This document shows positions 10,849 through 21,746 of a stretch of DNA of 64,000 bases, piece after piece. Numbering within the stretch: the first letter of the stretch is position 1; each line of letters begins with the position of its first letter. The stretch is from Candidatus Palibaumannia cicadellinicola. GTDB lineage: Bacteria > Pseudomonadota > Gammaproteobacteria > Enterobacterales > Enterobacteriaceae. The position numbers and the translations under genes are program-made. The stretch covers positions 568,673-632,672 of the forward strand of contig NZ_CP011787.1 in assembly GCF_001269425.1 (NCBI RefSeq), in the 5' to 3' direction. Below the pieces are notes generated by a model. It saw only the letters and a list, made by a program, of their open reading frames with translations, was not told where the DNA came from and did no database searches.

Positions 10849-11283
10849 ATGAAGGATAATTATTTGAAACGAACTAATCGTCGCCGTACTAGAGAATGTG
10901 CTGTTCAGGCACTGTACTCATGGCAGTTATCTCATAACGATATTTTAGATATAGAAGTACAATTCCTAGCAGAACAAAATACTCAAGGTATTGATTTAGC
11001 TTATTTTCACGAGCTATATTATGGTACTGCGATAAAAGCTAAAGTACTAGATCAGCTTATGGCGCCATATTTATTACGTCCATTAGATCAATTAGGACAT
11101 ATAGAACGTGCTGTTTTGCGAATTGCATTATATGAACTTAGTAACAGTAAAGACGTACCATATAGAGTTGCAATTAATGAAGCCATAGAGCTAGCAAAAA
11201 CTTTTGGTGCAGAAGATAGTTATAAGTTTATTAATGGTGTTCTAGAAAATACTGCTCCTAAGATTCGTCCAGACAAAAAATAA
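10849..11283 (+). CDS. nusB: Transcription antitermination factor NusB
   Basis: With NusE/S10 it binds boxA RNA and promotes antitermination of rRNA operons. 144 residues (139 in E. coli). It begins with an Arg-rich segment ([21 protein letters not shown]) and contains [31 protein letters not shown] and the ending FINGVLE. It starts 13 bp after ribH, so it is translated from the rib operon message. Confidence 0.96.
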   Translation: MKDNYLKRTNRRRTRECAVQALYSWQLSHNDILDIEVQFLAEQNTQGIDLAYFHELYYGTAIKAKVLDQLMAPYLLRPLDQLGHIERAVLRIALYELSNSKDVPYRVAINEAIELAKTFGAEDSYKFINGVLENTAPKIRPDKK

Positions 11284-11369
11284 CTTACTGATAATAGCTA
11301 TTTGTAGTTAAATAATTTGATATCAAATTGCATTTTGTGAATTTTAACTAATTAATCTTTATTTTCACC

Positions 11370-11429
11370 ATATGCGTAATAATCATCCAATACAGTATAA
11401 TTTATTCTGGTTATTATCATTTTCAATAA
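11370..11429 (+). pseudogene. thiL: Stub of thiL (thiamine-monophosphate kinase) C-terminus
   Basis: Between nusB and pgpA, where E. coli has thiL, the last codons before a TAA at 11427 read IIYSGYYHFQ. This resembles the ThiL end TLDWKGYDHF and lies 9 bp before pgpA. The remaining roughly 300 codons are deleted. The short match makes this moderately certain; position supports it. Confidence 0.5.
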
Positions 11430-11438
11430 ACACTTACT

Positions 11439-11936
11439 ATGACTAATTACGCAAAAAATCGTTTGAAACTATTTAATCCATTGCACTTACTTGCTACTGG
11501 ATTTGGTAGCGGAATGTTTTATTGGATGCCTGGTACAGCTGGATCACTAGTAGCAATTCCATTATGGTGGATATTAATATCTTTATTTCATTGGTCATGC
11601 AATGTACTAATATTAATATTCAGTATTATATTAGGTATTTATGTTTGTCATAAGACAGCATGCCATATTGGGGTGCATGATCATAGTTGTATTGTCTTGG
11701 ATGAATTGGTAGGCATGTGGATAACGTTAATTATGTTACCTAACAATAACATTATTTGGATAATTATTGGATTTATATTATTTCGTTATTTAGATATTTG
11801 TAAACCTGGGCCAATTATATGGTGTCATCGTAAAATTAAAGGAGGAATAGGTATAATTATCGACGATGTTATCGCTGGGATAATAGCTGCAATTATCATA
11901 AGAATGATATATTCTTTAGGGAGTTTTTTTAGATAA
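11439..11936 (+). CDS. pgpA: Phosphatidylglycerophosphatase A
   Basis: Inner-membrane enzyme that dephosphorylates phosphatidylglycerophosphate to phosphatidylglycerol. 165 residues (172 in E. coli). Motifs: LLATGFGSGMF near residue 18, PGTAGSLVAIP (about 32-42), VHDHSCIVLDELVGMW (about 79-94, acidic catalytic site) and IIDDVIAGI near 146. Several membrane helices. In E. coli it follows nusB-thiL; here thiL is reduced to a stub. Confidence 0.94.
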   Translation: MTNYAKNRLKLFNPLHLLATGFGSGMFYWMPGTAGSLVAIPLWWILISLFHWSCNVLILIFSIILGIYVCHKTACHIGVHDHSCIVLDELVGMWITLIMLPNNNIIWIIIGFILFRYLDICKPGPIIWCHRKIKGGIGIIIDDVIAGIIAAIIIRMIYSLGSFFR

Positions 11937-12939
11937 CAACTATAATAGATTTATATTTAAAATAGTTCAAATGATGATATAAAAAAAATGCCTAATTATA
12001 GGCAATCAGCATGAAAGTAATATTACAATACTATTTTAGTATATTTGTACTAACTGATGTGTCAATAATTAGTGAATACTTACATATCATATAAAAGTAC
12101 TAACTAATTATCAACTTTAGGTAAGTAATGGAAAAAAAATATTATTTTAATAACTTAATTTAAAATATTAAATTACTCAATATATGCAAGCATTGCATTA
12201 AGCACTAATATTCAACTTATATACATAGATTATATATATTCTAAAGTATACAATTTGCAAAAATAGCTTCGCTAATATAGACGCTAAGTTTTATAAAAGT
12301 AAATTAATAATTTCAAAAAATAGCTACCTTATGGTAATCACCATAGATAGAAATACTGCTGTAATACTTATAAAAATACTTTGTTTTTTATAAAAACAAC
12401 CTTTAATTAATAAGTATTGTCATAATATGAAAACTAGTATCAGCTTGCAGTGCAGTAGAGTAGTTTAACTATTATAAAAATAATTATTTATTCTTATTTA
12501 TTCCATCCCTGTAAAGTGGCCATAAATATTTGCTGTATCCTAAATAATTTTACTAAAGCTAAATTAAATAATACTACTATGCTGATTATTTATCCTATTT
12601 TTCGCTATATCGACTACTACCTTGGGTAAAAATATCATTTTTAGTAATTTGGGTTTAATTTATTAGTGATACTAATTAATAATTGTTAACGACGATGACC
12701 TAATTAGGATGTCAATAGCACTAAGGAAGCAACTTGTTATTAAACTTATAGATATACATACATATACTTACTTATAGTAGTAAGTAGTTCATTCTAGTTC
12801 CCTAGATACTAGGACTAGGAGACTAAAGTAATAGTAGTATAAATTACTAAAATTTTTTATTTATAAGCTGCTATTAATAGATTTTTGGATCTATTAGAAT
12901 TTTATTTTTAATATAATAAACAATAAGTAAATATTAAAT
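11937..12939. other. Gene-free 1.0 kb between pgpA and ppa
   Basis: No frame of useful length and no protein footprint that I could assign on either strand. In E. coli the genes facing pgpA are yajO-dxs-ispA-xseB, so decay of that minus-strand block is a reasonable guess. Visible items: a minus-strand terminator at 11981-12004, a 7-bp perfect hairpin ACTTACT/AGTAAGT (12766-12785) and CCTAG/CTAGG (12801-12813). The rest is AT-rich with scattered stops. Confidence 0.6.
11981..12004 (-). terminator. Intrinsic terminator facing pgpA
   Basis: On the minus strand TGCCTA-TAAT-TAGGCA (12004-11989) is followed by eight T (11988-11981): a textbook Rho-independent terminator. The only minus-strand gene upstream is ppa, whose stop lies about 935 bp away. 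Confidence 0.75.
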
Positions 12940-13497
12940 TTATATAGTATTAGTAAAATTAATTTTTTTGTTCTGAGCTCGTTTAAAAGATAAAATAATC
13001 TGATCTTTAGCATATTGAGCATTTTTCCAACAGTCTACTTTAACCCATTTACCAGATTCTAGATCTTTATAGTGCTCGAAAAAATGAATAATCTGCATAC
13101 GTAGTAGCTGCGGTAAATCATCAATATTTATTATATTTTCATATTCTTTAGATAACTTTGAATGTGGAACTGCAATCAACTTAACATCTTCACCAGATTC
13201 GTCTGTCATTTTTAGCATTCCAATTGGACGACAACGTATTACTGAACCTATCTGTAGCGGATATGGTGTTGGCACAAGAACATCTATAGGATCACCATCT
13301 AATGATAGAGTATAGTTAATGTAACCGTAGTTACAAGGATAAAACATTGTAGTTGACATAAAACGATCAATAAAGACAACTCCTGTTTCTTTGTCTACTT
13401 CATATTTTACCGGAATTGCAGTATTTGCTGTAATTTCTATAATTACATAAATATCATCTGGTATATTTTTTCCTGCTGGAACTAAATTTAAGCTCAT
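12940..13497 (-). CDS. ppa: Inorganic pyrophosphatase
   Basis: Hydrolyses pyrophosphate, pulling biosynthetic reactions forward in the cytoplasm. 185 residues (176 in E. coli) with a small extra C-terminal tail ending [10 protein letters not shown]. Metal-site signature [10 protein letters not shown] (about 66-75), KYEVDKETG and YPCNYGYI are present. Monocistronic by appearance. Confidence 0.97.
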   Translation of the reverse strand: MSLNLVPAGKNIPDDIYVIIEITANTAIPVKYEVDKETGVVFIDRFMSTTMFYPCNYGYINYTLSLDGDPIDVLVPTPYPLQIGSVIRCRPIGMLKMTDESGEDVKLIAVPHSKLSKEYENIINIDDLPQLLRMQIIHFFEHYKDLESGKWVKVDCWKNAQYAKDQIILSFKRAQNKKINFTNTI

Positions 13498-13603
13498 ATT
13501 AATTTCCTATTTACTAACATATTAAATTATATAAATATTTTACTGAAAAAGTAATATACTGGCTAAGTATTAATATGTAATTATTAAAATTATAAATATT
13601 CAG

Positions 13604-15337
13604 TTAACGCATTCCTATAGTGATTTTATCAGTGATAAAATCAACAATAGTACTTAATTTAATTATCTGTATTTCCCCGCTCCTCCTATTTTTATATTCA
13701 ATCTCTTCATTATCAAGAAGACGATCACTAATGATTATAATATGTGGTACACCAATTAGTTCCATATCAGCGAACATTACTCCTAGGCGCTCTTTTCTAT
13801 CGTCTAATAATACATCGATATTGCTAGTACTGAGCTTGTGATAAATTGTTTCAGCGGTATTTTTAATACGTAAAGAGTTATGTAAATTAATAGGTAAAAG
13901 AACAACATTAAAAGGTGCTATTACTTCTGGCCATACAATACCTTTATTATCATGGTACTGTTCTATAGTCGCAGCAATCAATCGTGTAATACCGATACCA
14001 TAGCAGCCCATCGTAACGATGGTGTTACAGCTATTTTTATCTTGAACCATAGCTCTCATAGCTCTAGAATATTTCTTTCCTAGCTGGAAGATATGTCCAA
14101 CTTCAATTCCGCGTTTAATATTTATAGTTCCATGTCCATCTGGACTTAGATCGCCATTAACAACTTGTCTTAGATCTGCAACTTCTGGCAAAGCTACATC
14201 TCTTTCCCAGTTGACTCCAAAAAAATGTTTCCCTTGAATATTTGATCCAGTAACAAAGTTACTCATTAACGCAACACTACGATCAATTACTATTGGTAAA
14301 GGAAAATTTATAGGTCCTAGTGAAAATATACTAACATTAAGATTGAGAATATTTCTGATATAATCTTCGGTAGCAAAAATAATAGGTTTTGCTACTTGGG
14401 GTAATTTCTCGACCTTAGTTTCATTGATAACATGATCACCTCGCAACATTAGCGCAACCAGTGGTTGTTTAACATCTTCTTTTGCATGTACAAAAATCAT
14501 TTTAACTGTTTTTTCTACCGGTAATTTGTATTTTTTAACTAAATCAGCAATAGTAAAGACATCATACGTATCTACTAGATGCATCTTTTCACTAGGTTTA
14601 TCACGTTTAGTCGATGGTATTACTGCTTCTACCATTTCAATATTAGCTGCATAATTAGAAGTCGTAGAAAATACTATTTGTTCCTCACCGGTACCAACTA
14701 GTACATGAAATTCATGTGATATATGACCACCTATAGAACCTGTATTAGCTTGTACTGCACAAAAATTTAGACCCATACGAGTAAAAATATTATTGTAAGT
14801 ACTATACATTTGATTATAAGTCGCCTGTAGCGACTCTTGACTAGTATGAAAAGAGTAAGCATCTTTCATAACAAATTCACGCGAACGCATTACTCCAAAT
14901 CTTGGTCTAACTTCGTCACGGAATTTTGTTTGAATCTGGAAAAAATTAAGTGGTAGTTGTTTATAAGAACTTACTTCATTACGAATAAGATCTGTAATAA
15001 CTTCTTCATGGGTAGGACCTAGCAGAAATTTACGTTTGCTTCTATCAGTAAAACGTAGTAATTCCTGACCATATTGGTTCCATCGTCCGCTTTCTTGCCA
15101 AAAATCTGCTGGTTGTACTATCGGCATAGATACTTCTATAGCCCCAGTATTATTCATTTCTTCTCGTACTATGCTTTCTACCTTACGTAGAATTCTTAAA
15201 CCTATAGGCAACCAAGTATAAATTCCAGATGCTAATTGACGAATCATTCCTGCACGTAGCATCAGTTTGTGGCTGATAACTTCTGCATCTCCTGGTATAT
15301 TTTTCATAGTAGCAAGTAAATATTTGCTAGTACGCAT
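13604..15337 (-). CDS. proS: Prolyl-tRNA synthetase
   Basis: Class II aminoacyl-tRNA synthetase charging tRNA-Pro. 577 residues (572 in E. coli), the long bacterial type with an editing domain (about 220-400) between motifs 2 and 3. N-terminus [33 protein letters not shown], motif 2 region [18 protein letters not shown] (about 141-158), motif 3 near [13 protein letters not shown] (about 444-456), then the anticodon-binding domain. Confidence 0.97.
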   Translation of the reverse strand: MRTSKYLLATMKNIPGDAEVISHKLMLRAGMIRQLASGIYTWLPIGLRILRKVESIVREEMNNTGAIEVSMPIVQPADFWQESGRWNQYGQELLRFTDRSKRKFLLGPTHEEVITDLIRNEVSSYKQLPLNFFQIQTKFRDEVRPRFGVMRSREFVMKDAYSFHTSQESLQATYNQMYSTYNNIFTRMGLNFCAVQANTGSIGGHISHEFHVLVGTGEEQIVFSTTSNYAANIEMVEAVIPSTKRDKPSEKMHLVDTYDVFTIADLVKKYKLPVEKTVKMIFVHAKEDVKQPLVALMLRGDHVINETKVEKLPQVAKPIIFATEDYIRNILNLNVSIFSLGPINFPLPIVIDRSVALMSNFVTGSNIQGKHFFGVNWERDVALPEVADLRQVVNGDLSPDGHGTINIKRGIEVGHIFQLGKKYSRAMRAMVQDKNSCNTIVTMGCYGIGITRLIAATIEQYHDNKGIVWPEVIAPFNVVLLPINLHNSLRIKNTAETIYHKLSTSNIDVLLDDRKERLGVMFADMELIGVPHIIIISDRLLDNEEIEYKNRRSGEIQIIKLSTIVDFITDKITIGMR

Positions 15338-15489
15338 ATTTCTCCAAATGTACGCAATATTAGCCTAAATAATTTATTATATCCCTGCCTGTAGTACCTA
15401 TAAATATAAAATATATAGATATTAGCTATTCAATATAAAAAATTAAATTAGATTATGCATACATACATAAATATAAAAAATTTTTTTTA

Positions 15490-15571
15490 TGCCGAAGACC
15501 GGAATCGAACCGGTATACCAAAAGGTGGTTGATTTTGAATCAACTGCGTCTACCAATTTCGCCACTTCGGC
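15490..15571 (-). tRNA. leuX: tRNA-Leu (CAA)
   Basis: Type II tRNA with a long variable arm. Acceptor GCCGAAG/CTTCGGC, anticodon CAA in the stem GTTGATT/AATCAAC, T-loop TTCGATT. Very close to E. coli leuX (UUG codons). 3' CCA not encoded. Located between proS and nadK on the minus strand. Confidence 0.95.
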
Positions 15572-15705
15572 TATTTGTTTTTGTTTATGTCTACTAACAT
15601 GTAGACTATAAGCTAATTATAAATTATTGTTCTAATGAACATTTAGTATTTTTTTAACAATTAAATTAAAATTAATTTATTTAATTATTATATTAATCTA
15701 TATTA

Positions 15706-16587
15706 TCATAAAGTTTTTAACCAACCTAATTTAAGACTTAAAGTATTAAAATAATTGTAATTATTAGGATGAATTAAATATAAGTAATCATTACTACGCT
15801 GAATAATAATTTCTTCTCCATACTTAATTGGAACAGCTATCTGACTATCACAACTAATTTTTACATCAGGTTTCAAGTTAGTACATTTACATTTGAGTCG
15901 TATTTTGCTATTACCATTAATAACTAACGGGCGAGAAGAAAGAGTATGCGGAAACATAGGTACTAATAATATACTATCGACAGTAGGTATAATAATAGGA
16001 CCACCGGCAGAAAGAGAGTAAGCAGTGGAGCCAGTAGGAGTAGATATAATTATCCCATCAGCACGTTGAGAAAATGCAAAATAATCATCAATATAAACAT
16101 CAAATTCAATTATATTTGATATATTACCAGAATGTAAAACAACTTCATTAATAGCTGTAATAGGTTTTCCACATATATTTTTATGGCAAATACGCACATC
16201 TAGCAAAAATCGTTTTTCACTACTATAATTACCTAATAGAATATCAGATAATTGTTTTAATGCTGAGTCGTCATCTATATCAGTTAGAAAACCTACATTA
16301 CCACGATTAATGCCAATAACTTTTATCTCGTAGCGGGATAATATACGTGCAGCACCCAGCATATTTCCATCACCACCTATAATAATAGCAAGATCAGCCT
16401 GTTTGCCAATATCTGCTATATTACCAGTAATAGCATCGTATAATGCTAAATTATTAGCAAGTTTAACTTCTACAATAACTTTAATACCCTTTCTTATTAA
16501 CCAATAGTACAGTTGTTTATGGGTAGTGAGTGCATTTTTATGACGGGGATGCCCAATAATCCCGATTGTATTAAATTTTACAGTCAT
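15706..16587 (-). CDS. nadK: NAD kinase
   Basis: Phosphorylates NAD to NADP. 293 residues (292 in E. coli). The GGDGN motif (about 72-76, [12 protein letters not shown]) contains the catalytic aspartate; [25 protein letters not shown] and ISCDSQ follow. Divergent from grpE as in E. coli; the neighbouring recN of E. coli is missing. Confidence 0.97.
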   Translation of the reverse strand: MTVKFNTIGIIGHPRHKNALTTHKQLYYWLIRKGIKVIVEVKLANNLALYDAITGNIADIGKQADLAIIIGGDGNMLGAARILSRYEIKVIGINRGNVGFLTDIDDDSALKQLSDILLGNYSSEKRFLLDVRICHKNICGKPITAINEVVLHSGNISNIIEFDVYIDDYFAFSQRADGIIISTPTGSTAYSLSAGGPIIIPTVDSILLVPMFPHTLSSRPLVINGNSKIRLKCKCTNLKPDVKISCDSQIAVPIKYGEEIIIQRSNDYLYLIHPNNYNYFNTLSLKLGWLKTL

Positions 16588-16642
16588 GTTATTGCTTAAA
16601 TTAGCATTTTTTACATTTTGCCAGTTTGATTATATTTAGTCT

Positions 16643-16670
16643 CTTGAATACTAACTATTCATCCCCATAA
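16643..16670 (+). promoter_or_regulatory. Sigma-32 (heat-shock) promoter of grpE
   Basis: CTTGAA (16643-16648), 14-bp spacer, CCCCATAA (16663-16670): a near-consensus heat-shock promoter 40 bp before the grpE start. Confidence 0.85.
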
Positions 16671-16709
16671 TAACCGAACTAGCAAAAGGCTAAAGCGCGG
16701 AGACAACGC

Positions 16710-17324
16710 ATGATAAGTCAAGAAAACAATACACCTGACGAACAAATGCTACAAAACAGCGAAAAAATGCAAGATCAGCTAACTGCGGCTGAAGCAGAAA
16801 CTACTACCACTACTACAGTTATAGATACTAAAAATGAGATTAATGAGCGTATTGAAGCTATACAGCATGAACTATTACAGATGCAGCAACGTGAAAGAGA
16901 TAACCTTCTCCGCGCTAAGGCAGAAATTGAAAACATGCGCCGCCGCAGCGAAATAGAATTAGAAAAAGCTTATAAGTTTTCTATAGAACGTTTTGCAACT
17001 GAATTACTACCAGTTATTGATAATTTAGAACGTGCATTATATATGTCAGATAAATCTAATAGCTATATTGCTTCCACAGTTGAAGGAATTGAGCTTACTT
17101 TGAAATCTCTACTAGACACAGTAAGTAAATTCGGTATCGAAGTAGTTAGTAAAACAAATGTTCCATTTAACCCAGATATCCATCAAGCAATGACAATACA
17201 AGAATCTGAAAATTATCCACCTAATTATGTTATGATAGTAATGCAGAAAGGTTATATACTTCATGGACGTCTCATTAGACCAGCTATGGTGACAGTATCT
17301 AAAGCTGCTGCTAATAATCCATAA
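16710..17324 (+). CDS. grpE: Nucleotide exchange factor GrpE
   Basis: Dimeric exchange factor that releases ADP from DnaK. 204 residues (197 in E. coli). Acidic and Gln-rich N-terminus, a long coiled-coil helix around 45-90 with [19 protein letters not shown], and the C-terminal beta domain with FNPDIHQAM and [19 protein letters not shown]. The start follows GCGGAGACAACGC. It has its own sigma-32 promoter. Confidence 0.97.
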   Translation: MISQENNTPDEQMLQNSEKMQDQLTAAEAETTTTTTVIDTKNEINERIEAIQHELLQMQQRERDNLLRAKAEIENMRRRSEIELEKAYKFSIERFATELLPVIDNLERALYMSDKSNSYIASTVEGIELTLKSLLDTVSKFGIEVVSKTNVPFNPDIHQAMTIQESENYPPNYVMIVMQKGYILHGRLIRPAMVTVSKAAANNP

Positions 17325-17399
17325 AATTAATGATATATTATCATAATATAGTAATTAATGATAGCATAACATAATAGCTGGTTATTAGTTTTTTATCAC

Positions 17400-17955
17400 A
17401 ATCTATTGACGATTGAAATAGCAAAAACAGCGAAACTCTGATCAATGAAATATTAGTAATGTTATTGCTCTTATTTTAGCCTATTATAAAATTATTATTT
17501 GTGTTTTGCATTTTTATCCCATAAAAATAATGAATTTATTAGTAATTAGTAGTAAATACATTGCAACCTAAGTTGAAATTATAATTTTCTGGATATGATG
17601 AAATCATTAACACTATATTTAGTACAGGTGTTAGTACATGTTTTGGTAACATAAATCCAGGTAGATCATAAAAAATAATATTTTTGTACATATTAATTAG
17701 TTAGGGCTGAATATTGGTATGTTCTGTTCAAAAGTTTTAACAGAACATTATAACTAATGAGCCGGCTTAGTAGTACTCAGCCATAAGAATAATATTGCCC
17801 TAAACTAAAATTAAAAAGTTAACTGCGCTAAGTTAAGTTAGTATATTAAATTCTTTAAATACATATTTGTTTTTGGGGGTAAATAGTAATACCTGCTACA
17901 CATTATTTATCAAAAAAATAAATTATCTTAATAGTTTTTAACAACTGACTTTTTA
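17400..17955 (-). pseudogene. ung: Relic of ung (uracil-DNA glycosylase)
   Basis: The gap between grpE and nadB holds a collinear Ung footprint on the minus strand in changing frames. GITIYPP (17893-17873) compares with GVTIYPP. VFKEFNIL compares with VFNAFRFT. GQYYSYG (17800-17780) compares with the catalytic GQDPYHG, so the catalytic Asp and His are lost. INMYKN...LPGF (from 17694) compares with LNMYKE...IPGF. LFLWDKNAKHK (17530-17498) compares with FLLWGSHAQKK. Numerous stops. Order nadB then ung fits the E. coli 58-min region. Uracil excision by this route should be absent. Confidence 0.85.
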
Positions 17956-17995
17956 TAATAAATAGTATTTAGTATTTAAATTTACTTATTTCAAA

Positions 17996-19609
17996 TTATG
18001 GTTTTAAAATAGTTGGTCGTGAATAATGTTGCTGCATAGTAGGATAGTCTAACGTATAGTGTAGACCTCTGCTCTCTTTGCGTAGTAGTGCACTTTTAAC
18101 TATAAGCCTAGCAATATGAAGTAAATTACGTATTTCTAGCAAATTATTAGAGATAATAACATTATCATAATAATATTCAATTTCGCTAGTAAGTAAATTA
18201 ATGCTATTTAGTGCACTATCTAGTAGTGTACTGTTACGTACAATACCAACATTATTCCACATAATTAGCCGTAGTTTTTGCAAATTATGCTTTAATAATT
18301 TAGTGTCAATTTCACTAACATTATTATAATTATGCCAAGGCGGTAACTTATGAACTTTTCTTACTATAGTTGGCAGCTTATTAGATATAATGTCTAAAGA
18401 AGCAGACCAGCCATATACTATACACTCTAATAGAGAATTAGATGCTAGTCTATTAGCACCATGTAATCCAGTATAGCTAACTTCACCAATAGCATATAAC
18501 CCATCAATATCTGTACGCCCATATTGATCTACTATAACCCCCCCGCAGGTATAGTGTGCAGCAGGAACTATAGGAATTTTTTGGCTAGTTAAATCAAGAT
18601 TAATTTTTAGTAACTTACTATATATATTAGGAAATTTATTAATAATCACCTGCTTAGGTTTATAACTAATATCTAAATACATGCACTTAGCTTCTAAACG
18701 TTTCATTTCATAATTAATTGCGCGCGCTATAATATCCCTAGGCGCTAGTTCTGCGCGTAAGTCAAAATCAGGCATAAAACGACTACCATCAGGTCGATAC
18801 AGATAGGCGCCTTCTCCACGTAGCGCTTCAGTGAGGAGAAAATTTGGTGCATTGGGATTAAATAAAGAAGTTGGGTGAAACTGATTAAACTCAAGATTTG
18901 CTACCCTGCATCCAGCTCTCCAGGCAATGGCTATACCATCACCAGATGATATATCTGGGTTAGTCGTATATTGATATACATTAGATGCTCCCCCTGTGGC
19001 TAGCACAACTGCGGCATGTGCATAGCATCGTTCTACTTGTTTTTTTGATGAGTTCCAAATATAAGTACCAATAACCCGTTTAATCCCGCATAACCCGATA
19101 GTATTAGATGTAACTAAATCTACTGCATTACATTGTTCTAATATTCTAATATTAGAATGTTTTCTTACTTTATTAATAAGAATAGTTGCTATAGCTTTAC
19201 CAGTAGTATCAGCAGAATGTAATACTCTACGGTGACTATGGCCTCCTTCTAGATTGAGATGATAACTGTTATTAGATGATTTATTGTCATTAACTAAATC
19301 AAATAGTACACCTTGCTGAACTAACCAATCTACGCATTTTCTAGCATTACCAATGATAAATTCTACGGCCTTATCGTCGCATAGACCTGCGCCTGTTCTT
19401 ACAGTATCATCTATATGATCATTAATGCTATCAGTATCAGCAAAAACGGCGGCTATGCCCCCCTGTGCGTACCAAGTTGAGCAATTATGTAATTGATTTT
19501 TACTAATTACTATTACATTACAGTGTTCAGCTAGACGAAGCGCTAGTGATAAACCAGCAGCACCACTACCTATAATTAGTACATCAGTAACATATTCTAA
19601 TGATTTCAT
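17996..19609 (-). CDS. nadB: L-aspartate oxidase
   Basis: FAD enzyme oxidising aspartate to iminoaspartate, the first step of de novo NAD synthesis (with NadA). The Met at 19609 ([16 protein letters not shown]) is the start, giving 537 residues (540 in E. coli); a longer upstream frame runs into the tRNA and is an artefact. Dinucleotide motif [16 protein letters not shown] (about 9-24), [32 protein letters not shown] block and AHYTCGGV near 350. No clear Shine-Dalgarno. Confidence 0.95.
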   Translation of the reverse strand: MKSLEYVTDVLIIGSGAAGLSLALRLAEHCNVIVISKNQLHNCSTWYAQGGIAAVFADTDSINDHIDDTVRTGAGLCDDKAVEFIIGNARKCVDWLVQQGVLFDLVNDNKSSNNSYHLNLEGGHSHRRVLHSADTTGKAIATILINKVRKHSNIRILEQCNAVDLVTSNTIGLCGIKRVIGTYIWNSSKKQVERCYAHAAVVLATGGASNVYQYTTNPDISSGDGIAIAWRAGCRVANLEFNQFHPTSLFNPNAPNFLLTEALRGEGAYLYRPDGSRFMPDFDLRAELAPRDIIARAINYEMKRLEAKCMYLDISYKPKQVIINKFPNIYSKLLKINLDLTSQKIPIVPAAHYTCGGVIVDQYGRTDIDGLYAIGEVSYTGLHGANRLASNSLLECIVYGWSASLDIISNKLPTIVRKVHKLPPWHNYNNVSEIDTKLLKHNLQKLRLIMWNNVGIVRNSTLLDSALNSINLLTSEIEYYYDNVIISNNLLEIRNLLHIARLIVKSALLRKESRGLHYTLDYPTMQQHYSRPTILKP

Positions 19610-19653
19610 TATTGTGAATCGGATTAAATCTAGATTAGATGATAGTATTAGTG

Positions 19654-19726
19654 TGGCCCCTGCTGGATTTGAACCAGCGACCAAACGATTATGAGTCGAC
19701 TGCTCTAACCACTGAGCTAAGGGGCC
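19654..19726 (-). tRNA. ileX: tRNA-Ile2 (CAT, lysidine-modified)
   Basis: Acceptor GGCCCCT/AGGGGCC, D-loop CAGTGGTTAG, anticodon CAT, T-loop TTCAAAT. It is almost identical to E. coli ileX, which lies beside rpoD there too. CAT is changed to lysidine-AU by TilS so that it reads AUA; AUA codons are common in this AT-rich genome. Encoded 3' end is A-CAC, not CCA. The element sits just upstream of nadB. Confidence 0.93.
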
Positions 19727-19792
19727 ACACTAATAGTGAATTATAAATAGTGACGATCAACTGGTCTATAGTTTTTTTTAAAATGATAAATT

Positions 19793-21676
19793 TTAATCGT
19801 CTAAAAAGCTACGCAACACTTCTGAACGACTTGGATGACGTAATTTACGTAATGCCTTTGCTTCAATTTGTCGTATTCTTTCACGGGTAACGTCAAATTG
19901 TTTACCAACTTCTTCTAATGTATGATCAGAATTCATATCAATACCAAAACGCATGCGTAATACCTTAGCTTCACGAGCTGTCAGACCAGCTAGTACGTTA
20001 TGGGTAGCCGAACGTAAGCTTTCAGATGTAGCTGATTCTAGAGGAAGCTCTATATTTGTATCTTCAATAAAATCACCTAGATGTGAATCTTCATCATCAC
20101 CGATAGGTGTTTCCATAGAAAGAGGTTCTTTAGCTATTTTTAGTACCTTACGAATTTTTTCTTCTGGCATAAGCATACGTTCTGCTAGTTCTTCTGGTGT
20201 TGGTTCTCGTCCAATTTCTTGTAACATTAGCCGAGAAACACGGTTCAGCTTATTAATAGTTTCAATCATATGTACAGGAATACGAATAGTACGGGCTTGA
20301 TCTGCAATAGATCTAGTAATAGCTTGACGAATCCACCAAGTGGCATAAGTAGAGAATTTGTAGCCACGGCGATATTCAAATTTATCTACTGCCTTCATCA
20401 GACCAATATTACCTTCCTGAATCAAATCAAGAAACTGTAAACCTCGGTTAGTATATTTTTTTGCTATAGAAATAACTAAACGTAAGTTTGCTTCTACCAT
20501 CTCTTTTTTAGCACGACGAGCTTTAGCTTCACCGATTGACATACGTCTATTAATTTCCTTTACGTGTTCAATACTTAGCCCAGTTTCTTCTTCTATTTTA
20601 CGTAATTGTTTTATACTACTACGCACCATTTCATTTACTTTATGTAATTTTTCAGACCATGGTGTATTCATTGTTAGTGCAGTTTGTAACCAAATTTCAC
20701 TAGCTTCATTACCTAAAAATAACTTAACGAAGTATTTTTTTGGCATGTGACTAATTTCTACACATAACTTCATAATTAAACGTTCTTGAGTACGCACTCG
20801 ATCCATCATCATACGCATATTTTTTACTAAATAGTCGAACTGTTTTGGTACTAAATGGAACTGCTTAAATATATAAGATAGTTTACTAATTTCTTCTATT
20901 GCTTTAGTATTACTACGTCCCTTAGTATTAATGATATGTTTTGTTATTTCATATTGTTCACGTAATTCAATAAATTTTTGGTTAGCTAATTCTGGATCTA
21001 TGCTACTATCACTATCTTCATTAGCATGATCGTGATGATCTATGTCTTCTATGTCTTCTTCTTCTTCTTCTTCTTCTTCTTCTTCGTTATCAGTTAGTTC
21101 TGATGGCAGTTCTGGAATATGACTAGTATTCGCCATCATATCAATTTCTTCAATATTATTATTATCGAAAAAATCGATAATAATATCTGATATACGTATT
21201 TCACCGTATGCAATTCTGTCGTACTGTTTAAGCAGATAAGCAATAGCCTCAGGATACTCTGCAACAGAGCATTGCACTTGATTAATTCCATCTTCTATAC
21301 GTTTAGCAATATCAATTTCGCCTTCGCGAGTAAGTAGCTCCACAGTACCCATTTCACGCATATACATGCGTACTGGATCTGTAGTACGACCAATTTCTGA
21401 CTCTACGCTAGACAATACCTGGGCAGCTGCTTCTACAGCATCGTCATCATCTGTAGTATCTGAGGTAGTTTCAGCTAAAAGTAGATCATCAGCATATGGT
21501 GCTTCTTCCATAACTTGGATGCCCATGTCATTCATCATCTGGATGATATCTTCTATCTGATCGGAGTCAACAATATCTTCAGGTAGGTGATCGTTAACCT
21601 CAGCAAAAGTTAAATAACCTTGCTCCTTGCCACGAGTTACAAGTAACTTAAGCTGTGAATGCTTGTTTTGTTCCAT
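19793..21676 (-). CDS. rpoD: RNA polymerase sigma factor RpoD (sigma-70)
   Basis: Primary sigma factor. The Met at 21676 ([20 protein letters not shown]) matches the family start and follows GGATACC, giving 627 residues (613 in E. coli). Region 1.1 (1-90), region 1.2 near [12 protein letters not shown], an acidic linker with ten consecutive Glu (about 207-216), region 2 ([15 protein letters not shown] and [14 protein letters not shown]), region 3, and region 4 with [20 protein letters not shown]. The extra length lies mainly in the acidic non-conserved region. Last gene of rpsU-dnaG-rpoD. Confidence 0.97.
   Translation of the reverse strand: MEQNKHSQLKLLVTRGKEQGYLTFAEVNDHLPEDIVDSDQIEDIIQMMNDMGIQVMEEAPYADDLLLAETTSDTTDDDDAVEAAAQVLSSVESEIGRTTDPVRMYMREMGTVELLTREGEIDIAKRIEDGINQVQCSVAEYPEAIAYLLKQYDRIAYGEIRISDIIIDFFDNNNIEEIDMMANTSHIPELPSELTDNEEEEEEEEEEDIEDIDHHDHANEDSDSSIDPELANQKFIELREQYEITKHIINTKGRSNTKAIEEISKLSYIFKQFHLVPKQFDYLVKNMRMMMDRVRTQERLIMKLCVEISHMPKKYFVKLFLGNEASEIWLQTALTMNTPWSEKLHKVNEMVRSSIKQLRKIEEETGLSIEHVKEINRRMSIGEAKARRAKKEMVEANLRLVISIAKKYTNRGLQFLDLIQEGNIGLMKAVDKFEYRRGYKFSTYATWWIRQAITRSIADQARTIRIPVHMIETINKLNRVSRLMLQEIGREPTPEELAERMLMPEEKIRKVLKIAKEPLSMETPIGDDEDSHLGDFIEDTNIELPLESATSESLRSATHNVLAGLTAREAKVLRMRFGIDMNSDHTLEEVGKQFDVTRERIRQIEAKALRKLRHPSRSEVLRSFLDD
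21055..21085. repeat. TTC/GAA trinucleotide microsatellite inside rpoD
   Basis: About ten uninterrupted TTC units (GAA on the coding strand) encode a Glu run in the non-conserved acidic region of sigma-70. Unit gain or loss keeps the frame. Confidence 0.9.
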
Positions 21677-21746
21677 AAAAGGTATCCAAACCATAGAAAT
21701 ATGCAATTTTAGTTAAAATAAGTGGTATAACGTAATATCAATTAAT

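Noticed and set aside
17539-17691. 50-codon minus-strand ORF starting MYKNIIFYDLPGF
   Set aside because: First looked like an orphan gene, but it aligns with the middle of Ung and is part of that relic.
19610-19684. Upstream extension of nadB by 25 codons
   Set aside because: The extension translates the 3' end of tRNA-Ile2; the conserved NadB start is at 19609.
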